Shown here: piece after piece, positions 1-7,276 of the stretch | Position numbering within the stretch: the stretch's first letter is position 1 | Layout of the letters: the number at the start of each line of letters is the position of its first letter | Assembly: GCA_016209905.1 (NCBI GenBank) | Contig: JACQVG010000210.1 | Span: 1-33,584 of the forward strand | DNA from: Gemmatimonadota bacterium | GTDB lineage: Bacteria > Gemmatimonadota > Gemmatimonadetes > Gemmatimonadales > JACORV01 | Reading direction: 5' to 3' | Length of the DNA: 33,584 nucleotides | Translations under genes and position numbers: made by a program | Notes under the pieces: model-generated | Databases searched by the model: none | The model's input: the letters and a program-made list of their open reading frames with translations, nothing else | Told to the model about the DNA's origin: nothing

Positions 1-1
1 C

Positions 2-238
2 CACCCCCATCCCCCGGAGCCGGCCGCGGGCCGGCGCGGCATCCGCTACCGGCGCGGGTCGCGGTCCACGGGCGGGCCGGCCGAACCGGCTCAGGTCCCG
101 CTGGTCGGCGTGGTGGAAGTGTCCGAAACGCCGGAGCCGAGCGTTCGGCCCAAGCGGCGGAAGGCCGGGACCACGCGGAAGCGCGGCGCCCGGCGCGAGG
201 GCAAGAAGCCGAACGGCCCGTCCGCGCCGGAGGCGTGA
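2..238 (+). CDS. C-terminal tail of an unidentified basic protein (5' end outside window)
   Basis: An open frame enters from the left edge and runs 78 codons to a TGA at 236-238. The tail is rich in Arg, Lys, Gly and Pro, including a stretch reading KRRKAGTTRKRGARREGKK, and looks disordered. Such tails are common on RNA-binding enzymes (RNase R, DEAD-box helicases), but no catalytic domain lies inside the window, so no function is assigned. The last codon and stop overlap the GTG start of the DNA glycosylase (GTGA), which suggests translational coupling and supports this as a real coding frame. The composition alone would also fit chance open frame in GC-rich DNA. Confidence 0.4.
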   Translation, partial: HPHPPEPAAGRRGIRYRRGSRSTGGPAEPAQVPLVGVVEVSETPEPSVRPKRRKAGTTRKRGARREGKKPNGPSAPEA

Positions 239-822
239 GTCCCGAGCCGCTCCCGAGCGCCTTCTTCGCACGTCCCACCAAGACGGTGGCCCGCGACCTG
301 CTCGGCCGGCTCATCGTCTCCACCGTGGACGGCGGGCGGTGCGTGGCCCGCATCGTGGAAACGGAAGCGTACCTCGGACCTGACGACCCGGCGAGCCACG
401 CGGCGGGGTGGCGACGCACCGCGCGCAACGAGGTCATGTATGGCGAGCCGGGGCGCGCGTACGTCTACTTCACCTACGGCATGCACTGGTGCCTCAACGT
501 GGTGACCGAGCGCGCAGGGTTCCCCGGCGCCGTGCTGCTGCGCGCCATCGAGCCGCTCGCGGGAACCGAGACGATGCGCCGCCGGCGCGGCGGCGTCCCG
601 GATCGCCTCATTGCCTCGGGCCCGGCGCGCCTCGCGCAGGCGCTGGGCCTGGATCGGCAGCACAACGGGCACCCTCTCGGCGAGGCGCCGCTGTGGATCT
701 CGGCCGGCGAGCCGGTGCCCCGGCGCCGGCAGCGGGCGGCGGCCCGGGTGGGGATTCGCGAGGCGACCGACTGGAAGTTGCGCTTCTTCGAGCTCGGCAA
801 CCTCTTCGTGAGCAGAACCTGA
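235..822 (+). CDS. mpg: 3-methyladenine DNA glycosylase (AAG/MPG family)
   Basis: Base-excision repair enzyme that removes alkylated purines such as 3-methyladenine and hypoxanthine from DNA. The 195-residue protein matches the AAG/MPG fold end to end. It has an N-terminal ARDLLG segment, the catalytic-glutamate motif RIVETEAYLGPDDPASHA at about residues 40-57, the GRAYVYFTYGMHWCLNV strand, the LLRAIEPL segment and the SGPARLAQALGL motif. The length is typical of bacterial single-domain members. The GTG start at 235 overlaps the upstream TGA by four bases (GTGA), so it is probably translated by coupling. The next gene begins 16 bases after the stop and may share the transcript. The family is unmistakable; substrate range is inferred from the family. 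Confidence 0.95.
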   Translation: MSPEPLPSAFFARPTKTVARDLLGRLIVSTVDGGRCVARIVETEAYLGPDDPASHAAGWRRTARNEVMYGEPGRAYVYFTYGMHWCLNVVTERAGFPGAVLLRAIEPLAGTETMRRRRGGVPDRLIASGPARLAQALGLDRQHNGHPLGEAPLWISAGEPVPRRRQRAAARVGIREATDWKLRFFELGNLFVSRT

Positions 823-838
823 GAAGGAGCACACGGGG

Positions 839-1405
839 ATGAGATGGCTCATAGCGATGGCGGGGGCGCTCGCGATCGGCGCGACGGCGGACGGCTGGCG
901 CGCTTCGGTCTCCTCGGGTGTGGAGCTGAGCGAACGCGACGGGTCGCTCACGGTGGGGACCGGGCCGGCCGTGGACCTCTGGCCGGACGCTGCCCGCCCA
1001 CTGGCCGGCGCGTATGGCATACGAGCCACGCTCCGCAAGCTCGGCGGCCGGCGGCACGAGGGGTACGGCTTCCTTTTCGGCGGCCGCCACCTCGGCACCG
1101 ACAGCGCCACCTACTCCTACGTGATGGTCCGCGGGGATGGAAACCTGCTGGTCAAGAAGCGCTCCGGCGCCGCGCTGACGGTCGTGCGCGACTGGAGCCA
1201 CTACGCCGCCATCCGCCCGGACGACGCCGAGCACCGCGCCGAAAACCGGCTCGAACTAGGGGTGACGCCGCGGGAAGTCGTGGTGCGGGTGAACGGCACA
1301 GAGCTGGTCCGCGTTCCCGCCCGCGAGCTCGTAACGAGCGGAATACCGGGGCTTCGCGTCAGCCACCAGATGCGGCTCGAGGTGACCGGCTTCGAAGCGA
1401 GGTAG
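839..1405 (+). CDS. Small secreted protein, possible concanavalin-like fold
   Basis: A 188-residue protein with an N-terminal signal peptide (MRWLIAMAGALAIGATA). The mature part is beta-rich with alternating Gly and aromatic residues (GYGFLFGGRHL, YSYVMVRGDGNLLVKKR) and a final strand pattern (GIPGLRVSHQMRLEVTGFEAR). This recalls LamG or DUF1080-type jelly-roll domains that bind sugars, but I cannot assign a family with certainty. An AGAAGGAG ribosome-binding site lies just before ATG 839. It follows the DNA glycosylase by 16 bases on the same strand and ends at a G-rich convergent junction with the outer-membrane protein gene. Export to the periplasm or surface is inferred; function is unknown. 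Confidence 0.8.
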   Translation: MRWLIAMAGALAIGATADGWRASVSSGVELSERDGSLTVGTGPAVDLWPDAARPLAGAYGIRATLRKLGGRRHEGYGFLFGGRHLGTDSATYSYVMVRGDGNLLVKKRSGAALTVVRDWSHYAAIRPDDAEHRAENRLELGVTPREVVVRVNGTELVRVPARELVTSGIPGLRVSHQMRLEVTGFEAR

Positions 1406-1426
1406 GGGGAGGGGGGAGGGGGCGGG
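1405..1426 (+). other. Candidate G-quadruplex overlapping a stop codon
   Basis: Four runs of G (1405-1409, 1411-1416, 1418-1422, 1424-1426) are separated by single bases, starting at the G of the TAG stop of the secreted-protein gene. This fits the classic four-run G-quadruplex pattern with one-base loops, in the RNA-like strand of the upstream gene. It lies between two convergent genes and could affect transcript ends. Folding is inferred from pattern only. Confidence 0.5.
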
Positions 1427-1438
1427 CCGGCGGTCCGC
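1422..1438. terminator. Short hairpin at a convergent junction
   Basis: GCGGGCC (1422-1428) can pair with GGTCCGC (1432-1438) across a 3-base loop, with one G-U pair. It lies between the ends of the + strand secreted-protein gene and the - strand barrel gene. There is no T-run, so intrinsic termination is uncertain; it may act with Rho. Confidence 0.35.
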
Positions 1439-1447
1439 CTCTCCGTC

Positions 1448-2107
1448 TCACTGCCTGGACGTCACATCGTCCTCGTGCGCGCCGAGGAATGCGTAGCGCA
1501 GCCCGAACTCGAAGCTGTGCGAGCTGCCGTCGAGCAGAAAGTCCCGCCCCTGAGGGCTGCCCTGGTAGTGGCCGTAGAGCGCGAGCTTGGGTCCCAGGCG
1601 CAGCTGTAGGCCGGCCAACAGCAACGCGAAACCACCGGAGCTCCGGTCCTCCAGCGCTCGCTCGACGGTCGTCTGATGCGAGCTGGACAGCGTCGTGTCG
1701 GGGTTGACGCCGGCGTTCGCCAGCGTCTCGATCACGAAGCCGCCGCCGAGGTAGGGTTGCAGGGGGGCGTTGCCCGGCAGGACGACCACCGCGATCTGAA
1801 TGCGGCGCATGCCGTCGAAGACGATCGGAACCGCCGACGGGACGCCGGAGAAGCGGAAGGTGTCAACCTCGGTCGTCGGCGATTGCGAGTACCCCAGGTA
1901 CAGCGCGCTACGGCGCGCCGTGATCAGCCACTCACCCCCGACCTGGGCGACGAAGGTCTGGCCGCCGGTAGGCAGCGTGTAGCCGAGCGTGCCGCCCTTG
2001 GCGCCCCAAAACCACCGCTGCTGCCAATCTTGGGTCTGCGCGGCCAGCGGGGCCGCACCGGCGAGGGCGGCGAGCGCCGCGCCCAGCAGGGGCCGATGTC
2101 GAGCCAT
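1448..2107 (-). CDS. Small outer-membrane beta-barrel-type protein
   Basis: A 219-residue protein with a clear signal peptide (MARHRPLLGAALAALAGAAPLAAQ) and a mature part of alternating hydrophobic and polar residues with many Gly and aromatic residues, typical of small 8-strand-type barrels (OmpA/OmpW-like 'outer membrane protein beta-barrel'). Strand-like stretches include FVAQVGGEWLITA, YLGYSQS, PYLGGGFVIET and a penultimate FEFGLRYAFLG. The last strand is followed by a short polar tail (GAHEDDVTSRQ), so it does not end in the usual terminal Phe. ATG 2107 is chosen because a perfect GGAGGTAA site precedes it and overlaps the TAA of the M14 peptidase gene, which marks the pair as co-transcribed. 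The role is unknown. Confidence 0.8.
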   Translation of the reverse strand: MARHRPLLGAALAALAGAAPLAAQTQDWQQRWFWGAKGGTLGYTLPTGGQTFVAQVGGEWLITARRSALYLGYSQSPTTEVDTFRFSGVPSAVPIVFDGMRRIQIAVVVLPGNAPLQPYLGGGFVIETLANAGVNPDTTLSSSHQTTVERALEDRSSGGFALLLAGLQLRLGPKLALYGHYQGSPQGRDFLLDGSSHSFEFGLRYAFLGAHEDDVTSRQ

Positions 2108-2111
2108 CGAG

Positions 2112-4784
2112 TTACCTCCCCGTCGCGGAACGCCCAGCGGAAGGTTGCGATGTCGGGGCGAGCGCCGCGCCGTAAAGTATCGCGTTGGTGAGCAGCCTGA
2201 AGGTCCCATGCGTCTGCCCGCGATGCTGCGGCCTAAACCCGAACATGATCGCGCGACCCGAGCCGACCGGTGCCTCGAGGAGGGCGGCGCGGCCGGCGAG
2301 AGCTTCCGGCCCTTCCACATAGCCCGACAGCAGCGGGTTCCGGTCGCGCGGATACGACGCAATCGCGCGGGCACCGCTGGCCGTGTCCAGAATCGCGCTG
2401 GAGACGAAGTAAATCGCCGCCGTCGTGTCCATTCCGGACGCGATCGGATGGCCGCGGTCCAGGACGGCCTCGAAGATAGACCCCGGCGCGGAAAAACGCG
2501 AGAGATTCGATGGGTCGCCGCGCCGCGTGGTGCGCACCACGACGCCCGGCGCCCCGAGCTCGCCGATCGCGTAGCGCGAGGCCTGATCGAGCGCGATGAC
2601 CGTCCCGCCGTCGCGGAGAAACGTCCGCAGCGCCTCGCCCCCGGCGGCGCCCAGACCGCCGGTGAAGCGCGCCGGCAAGCTGTCCGGCTGCCGGCCCCGG
2701 CGGATGGCGCTAGCGCTTTCCGACGGAAGGATGACCACGTCGAAGCGGCGGAGCAGGTCGCCACGCCTGATCAGCGAATCGCTCACCGAGGCGAAGGGCA
2801 CGCCCAGCCGCTCGAGCACCCAGCGCGTCCACCCCTCGTCCATGCTGGAGTTCCAGGATCGGTACAGGGCGACGCGCGGCGTGTGGCGCAGCACCAGGGA
2901 GCCGGTCGGCAGCGAGACGGCGCGCGCCGCGACGCCCTCGAACCCGAACTCTCGCGCGGCGGTCTCGACCGCCATCCGAGCGCCCCGCACCACTAAGGTG
3001 CCGGCCGGCCACTCGCGCCCGGAGGCACTGAAGCGCGCCGGGGCGATCGCGACCGCTCCGCCCGCGGCCAATGCCCGCCACGTCGCCGTGATCTCGCCAT
3101 TGGTCCGGTTCGCCAGCAGCACTACGTCCCCGTCGTCGATCACGCGGCCGGGAGTCACCGCGACCGTGTCCACGCGCTCCAGGTCCGCGGCGAACGCCGT
3201 GATTATCGAGTCAACCGCCACACCCATCTGCAGCGGCAGCGTCCAGCCGGCCACGTCGTACGGCGGGATCGGCGGGCCTCCGGGATACTCGCGCCGGTCG
3301 GGGAAGGCCTGCCGGTCGAAGAGGTCCTTGGCGTGAGCGCGGAACGGCTGGTCGAGCCGAATGACCAGGGAGCCAGCATCGTACCAGCGCCCGTCGGCGG
3401 CGAAGCGGGCCCGCGCCCGGTGAACCTCGACGCCCGTCGCGATGAGGAGATTCGCCAGATGCGCGCCCGCGGCGGCGTCGCGCTGCGTCGCCGGGATCAC
3501 GTAGGCGACCGGCGGCCCCGTGCGGCCGGCCTCCACGGCGCGGCGTCCCAGACGCACAAAGCGCTGGACGAACTCTGCGCGCTGGCTCGCCGCGAGCCGC
3601 ACCAGAGCCAGGGCGGCGACCAACTCGTAGTCCACGATGTCGCGCAAGCGCCAGCAGCCGCCGCGCCACGGCGACGGATAGTCCACGCCGCGCGGCGGTT
3701 GCTCGACGGCCGAATCGGGCAGGCAGAGCGGCGAGGCGAGGCGCGCGCTCGCCGCCTCGGAGAGGATTCCGATCATATTGTGCCGCATGGGGGTCGAGCG
3801 GACGCCCCCGTTCCACCACAGGTCGAATCGGGCCTGGTGCTGCACCCCGGTGTAGCCCGCATCCCCCAGCGCGGCGGCCATCACCGCACCCACGAGATTC
3901 ACCCCGGCGACCAGCATGCCGTCGAGGTTGGGGTTCACGGGGTCGGCGAACGGCGGGACGAAGAGGCGCGCGCCGGTGCTCCCCATCTGATGGACGTCGT
4001 AGACCACCTCCGGAAACCAGTCGCGGTACATCACGCGCGTCAGGAGCCGGGTCTCCACCTGGGTTAGCATGAACCAATCGCGGTTGTTGTCGTGGCCCAC
4101 ATATGGGTGGTACAGCCAGGGCGGTGACGACCCGTCGTACGGCGTGCCCCGGGTGCTCCGGTACCACTCCCCGACGATGTCCACTCCGTCGGGGTTGGCG
4201 GACGGGACGAGCAGCACGACGACGTCGCGCAGCGCCGCGCCGAGAAGCGAATCGGCCGCGAGGCGGTAGGCCAGCTCCATCGCCATCTGGCTCGACGCGA
4301 TCTCGGTCGAGTGGATCGCGCACGTGATGAGGATGACGGTCGGCTGCGACCCGACCAACCTCGCCTCCTCCGCGTCCTCCAGCGTGCGCGGGTCGGCGAG
4401 CCGTCGCTGCGCCGCCATGAGCGCCGCGCGCCGCGCCAGGTTCGCGGCATCCGAGATGGTGACGAGCAGGTACGGCCGCCCCTGCGTCGTCGTCCCGAGA
4501 GTATCCACGCGCACCTTCGGCGAAGCGGCGGCCAGGCGGTTGAAGTATTCGCCAATCTGCCGCCACGAGGCGAGCATCGAGTCGGCCCCGACGCGGAAGC
4601 CTAGGACTGACTCTGGGGTCGGAACCGGCGCCGTGATGAGGTGATGTGGTGACGTGGTGGGGGTCGGAACCTGAGCGGTGATGGGGTGATGAGGTGATGT
4701 AATGATGAGGAGCAGAACGGCCAACCCGACTGACCGCTGCATCCTGCCAGCCGCTGCAACTCTGCAACTCTGCAACTCTGTCAT
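2112..4784 (-). CDS. Secreted M14 zinc carboxypeptidase-family protein with C-terminal amidotransferase-like domain
   Basis: An 890-residue exported protein. The M14 domain carries the zinc motif AIHSTE (His158, Glu161), the substrate motif SANPDG, HDNNRDWF, the third ligand in YDVHQMG (His265) and a candidate catalytic Glu in ILSEAA (Glu343). After a linker, the C-terminal third (VALYRSWNSSMDEG, FDVVILPSE, GGEALRTFLRDGGTVIALD) resembles the class-I amidotransferase/ThuA-like fold seen in large bacterial M14 proteins. The start is ambiguous. ATG 4784 overlaps the kbl stop (ATGA) and has GGGAG upstream, but its first 14 residues come from an 8-bp tandem repeat. ATG 4742 starts directly at a signal peptide (MQRSVGLAVLLLI) but has no good ribosome site. 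Residues 30-58 are a 15-residue duplication. It presumably digests peptides in the periplasm or outside; the actual substrate is unknown. Confidence 0.88.
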   Translation of the reverse strand: MTELQSCRVAAAGRMQRSVGLAVLLLIITSPHHPITAQVPTPTTSPHHLITAPVPTPESVLGFRVGADSMLASWRQIGEYFNRLAAASPKVRVDTLGTTTQGRPYLLVTISDAANLARRAALMAAQRRLADPRTLEDAEEARLVGSQPTVILITCAIHSTEIASSQMAMELAYRLAADSLLGAALRDVVVLLVPSANPDGVDIVGEWYRSTRGTPYDGSSPPWLYHPYVGHDNNRDWFMLTQVETRLLTRVMYRDWFPEVVYDVHQMGSTGARLFVPPFADPVNPNLDGMLVAGVNLVGAVMAAALGDAGYTGVQHQARFDLWWNGGVRSTPMRHNMIGILSEAASARLASPLCLPDSAVEQPPRGVDYPSPWRGGCWRLRDIVDYELVAALALVRLAASQRAEFVQRFVRLGRRAVEAGRTGPPVAYVIPATQRDAAAGAHLANLLIATGVEVHRARARFAADGRWYDAGSLVIRLDQPFRAHAKDLFDRQAFPDRREYPGGPPIPPYDVAGWTLPLQMGVAVDSIITAFAADLERVDTVAVTPGRVIDDGDVVLLANRTNGEITATWRALAAGGAVAIAPARFSASGREWPAGTLVVRGARMAVETAAREFGFEGVAARAVSLPTGSLVLRHTPRVALYRSWNSSMDEGWTRWVLERLGVPFASVSDSLIRRGDLLRRFDVVILPSESASAIRRGRQPDSLPARFTGGLGAAGGEALRTFLRDGGTVIALDQASRYAIGELGAPGVVVRTTRRGDPSNLSRFSAPGSIFEAVLDRGHPIASGMDTTAAIYFVSSAILDTASGARAIASYPRDRNPLLSGYVEGPEALAGRAALLEAPVGSGRAIMFGFRPQHRGQTHGTFRLLTNAILYGAALAPTSQPSAGRSATGR
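4615..4704 (-). repeat. 45-bp tandem duplication in the M14 leader
   Basis: Two imperfect copies (4615-4659 and 4660-4704), both beginning GGGGTCGGAACC on the + strand, encode SPHHPITAQVPTPTT and SPHHLITAPVPTPES just after the signal peptide. The copies are also built from shorter GGTGATG-like words, so the segment is internally repetitive. It adds a disordered linker between the signal peptide and the enzyme. Confidence 0.8.
4756..4780 (-). repeat. 8-bp tandem repeat at the kbl/M14 junction
   Basis: Three exact copies of GCAACTCT (4756-4763, 4764-4771, 4772-4779) lie just inside the start of the M14 gene. Read on the - strand they give AGAGTTGC units encoding ELQSCRVA. The same unit recurs at 30009-30048 on the + strand about 25 kb away. 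Confidence 0.9.
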
Positions 4785-5980
4785 ATGACTCCCAGCTTCC
4801 TTCCTGTCTTCCTAAACGCCTCGATCGCGAAATCCAGATGTTCTCTCGTGTGTGCGGCGCTGACCTGGCACCGCACTCGCGCCTGCCCCTGCGGCACCAC
4901 CGGATAGCCGAAGCCGGTCACGAAGACCCCCTCCTCCAAGAGCAGCTCGCTCATTCGGATGGCGCGAGCCGTTTCCCCCAGGATCACCGGGATGATCGGC
5001 GTCTCCCCGGCGAGCGGCTTGAAGCCGGAGTCCTCCAATGCCCCTCGGAAGTAGCGCGCGTTGTCGTGCAGCCGGGCCACGCGCTCGGGATGCGCCGTGA
5101 CGTAGCGCACCGCCGCCAACGCGCTCGCCGCGACGGTCGGCGGGAGGGCGTTGGAGAACAGTTGCGGGCGCGAGCGCTGGGTGAGGTAGTCGCACAGCGC
5201 CGCCGAGGATGCCGTGAAGCCCCCCGCCGCGCCGCCCAGCGCCTTGCCCAGCGTACTGGTGACGATGTCCACGTCGCCCATCACTCCGGCGCGCTCGGCG
5301 GTGCCGCGCCCGGTCGCCCCCATCACTCCGGTGCCGTGCGAGTCGTCCACTGCGACGATCGCGCCGTGGCGCCGCGCCAGTTCCACGATGTCGGCCAGCC
5401 TCGCCACGTCGCCCTCCATCGAGAAGACGCCGTCGGTGAAGACCAGCCTGGTTCGCGCCCCCTTCACCGCCTCCAGCTTCTCCCTGAGGTCGGCCATGTC
5501 GGAGTGCCGGTACACCAGGGACTGGCACTTGCCGATGGTTCGCGCCAGGCGCACCGAGTCAATGATGGACGCGTGGTTGAGCTGGTCGGAGATGACCGCG
5601 TCCCGCTCGCCGAGGATCGTGGGGCACAGTCCCTCGTTCGCGTTCCAGCAGGACACGTACGACAGCGACGCCTCCGTTCCCACCAGCGCCGCCAGGGCCG
5701 CCTCCAGCTCGCGGTGGATCGTGAACGTCCCGCAGATGAAGCGGACGGATCCCGTGCCCGCCCCGTACCGGTCGAGCGCCGCCTTGCCAGCCGCGATCAC
5801 CTCCGGCTCGTCGCACAGGCCCAGATAGTTGTTGGAGGAAAGGATCACGACGTCTCCGCGCCCCTCCATCCGCACGCGGGCGCTCTGCGGCGAGTCGAGG
5901 AAATTGAGCCGCTTGTACACGCCGGTCCGCTTGAACTCTTCCAGCTCCACCTGGAGCCGCGCGGTGAAGGTGCTCGCCAT
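4781..5980 (-). CDS. kbl: 2-amino-3-ketobutyrate coenzyme A ligase (glycine C-acetyltransferase)
   Basis: PLP enzyme that splits 2-amino-3-oxobutyrate with CoA into glycine and acetyl-CoA, the second step of threonine breakdown. The 399-residue protein belongs to the alpha-oxoamine synthase family. It has SSNNYLGL, GAGTGSVRFICGT near residues 74-85, NHASI (His137), VDDSHGTG (Asp212, His215) and the PLP lysine in STLGKALGG (Lys246). The length matches E. coli Kbl. The start ATG 5980 lies five bases after the tdh stop, so tdh-kbl is an operon in pathway order. Its TGA overlaps the ATG of the M14 gene. No strong ribosome site is seen, consistent with coupling. Assignment over other family members (BioF, HemA, serine palmitoyltransferase) rests on the tdh neighbour and sequence likeness. 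Confidence 0.96.
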   Translation of the reverse strand: MASTFTARLQVELEEFKRTGVYKRLNFLDSPQSARVRMEGRGDVVILSSNNYLGLCDEPEVIAAGKAALDRYGAGTGSVRFICGTFTIHRELEAALAALVGTEASLSYVSCWNANEGLCPTILGERDAVISDQLNHASIIDSVRLARTIGKCQSLVYRHSDMADLREKLEAVKGARTRLVFTDGVFSMEGDVARLADIVELARRHGAIVAVDDSHGTGVMGATGRGTAERAGVMGDVDIVTSTLGKALGGAAGGFTASSAALCDYLTQRSRPQLFSNALPPTVAASALAAVRYVTAHPERVARLHDNARYFRGALEDSGFKPLAGETPIIPVILGETARAIRMSELLLEEGVFVTGFGYPVVPQGQARVRCQVSAAHTREHLDFAIEAFRKTGRKLGVI

Positions 5981-5985
5981 GGCGA

Positions 5986-7020
5986 TCAGGGCCCGATGGA
6001 AAGAACGACTTTGCCGGCGTCCCCGTCCCGAATGGCGGCGAGGGCGTCCTCGATCCGTTCGAGCGGGAAGCGGTGCGTGATCACCGGCCGCGGATCGAAC
6101 CGTCCGGACGTCAGGTACCGCTGCATCTGGTGCCACGTCTCGTACATCCTGCGGCCGATCACCCCGTAGATCGTGATTCCCTTGAAGATGATCTCGGCGG
6201 AGAGGTTGATCGGCACCGCGTCCCGCGGGATCCCGAGCAGCTGCACCCGGCCGCCGTTCCGCACCAGGCGCAGCGCCGCATGCAGCGCGTGCGCCGCTCC
6301 GGACATCTCGCACACCACGTCGGCGCCGTCGCCTCCCGTCAGCTCCATGACCGCTGCGTCCACGTCGTCCTGCTTGGCGTGGAGCGCGCGCGCCGCGCCC
6401 ATGGTGCGCGCCAGCGCCAGCCGCTTCGGTTTGACGTCCACCGCCACGACCGCCCTCGCCCCGGCGGCCCGCGCGACCCCCACGGCGAAACACCCGATCG
6501 GCCCGCACCCCAGTACCAGCACCACCGCGTCGGAGACCTCCGCGGTGAGGACGGCATGAAAGGCGTTGCCCATGGGATCCATGACGGCGCCGATCTCGGT
6601 GGGGATCCCGTCCAGCCGCACGACGTTGGTGGCCGGCATGGCGTGGTACTCGGCGAACGCGCCGTCCTGATCCACGCCGATGATGGACGTGCGCCTGCAG
6701 ATGTGGCCGTTGCCGGTCCTGCACTGGCGGCACCGCCCGCAGACGATGTGTCCCTCGGCCGTCACGAGTTGGCCGCGCTCGAAGGTGCTTCCGACCGCGC
6801 TGCCCGTCTCGACGACCTCTCCCGCGAACTCGTGCCCCAGGACGAGCGGCGGCTTGATTCGTCCCGCGGCCCACTCGTCCCAGTCCGCGATATGGAGGTC
6901 CGTGCCGCACACGCCCGCGTGGTGGACGCGGATCAGCACGTCGGAGGGGCCGCACCGGGGCTTGGGGACGTCGCGCACCTCGAGCCCCGGCCCCGGTGCC
7001 GCCTTGACGATCGCTCTCAT
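5986..7020 (-). CDS. tdh: L-threonine 3-dehydrogenase
   Basis: Zinc- and NAD-dependent medium-chain dehydrogenase that oxidises threonine to 2-amino-3-oxobutyrate. The 344 residues include the catalytic zinc ligands Cys38 (GVCGTDLHI) and His63-Glu64 (LGHEFAGEVV), four structural-zinc cysteines at 94, 97, 100 and 108 (CGRCRQC...C), and the NAD-binding GCGPIG loop in VLVLGCGPIGCFAVG. The ATG at 7020 (MRAIVKAAPG) is preferred over an in-frame start 13 codons upstream because GAGG lies 4-5 bases before it and the protein then aligns with E. coli Tdh (341 residues). It lies five bases ahead of kbl. No clear promoter is seen in the 80 bases upstream, so transcription may enter from the formate dehydrogenase gene. 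Confidence 0.96.
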   Translation of the reverse strand: MRAIVKAAPGPGLEVRDVPKPRCGPSDVLIRVHHAGVCGTDLHIADWDEWAAGRIKPPLVLGHEFAGEVVETGSAVGSTFERGQLVTAEGHIVCGRCRQCRTGNGHICRRTSIIGVDQDGAFAEYHAMPATNVVRLDGIPTEIGAVMDPMGNAFHAVLTAEVSDAVVLVLGCGPIGCFAVGVARAAGARAVVAVDVKPKRLALARTMGAARALHAKQDDVDAAVMELTGGDGADVVCEMSGAAHALHAALRLVRNGGRVQLLGIPRDAVPINLSAEIIFKGITIYGVIGRRMYETWHQMQRYLTSGRFDPRPVITHRFPLERIEDALAAIRDGDAGKVVLSIGP

Positions 7021-7083
7021 CCGACCTCGGGACGCAATCGCGGCAGAGCCCGGGGGCACCGTCGCCAGGCATTCGCAGCCGAC

Positions 7084-7276
<193 letters not shown>

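Noticed and set aside
4615-4780. CRISPR-like array at the M14 gene start
   Set aside because: The repeats are adjacent, without unique spacers, and lie in a coding frame; they are simple tandem repeats.
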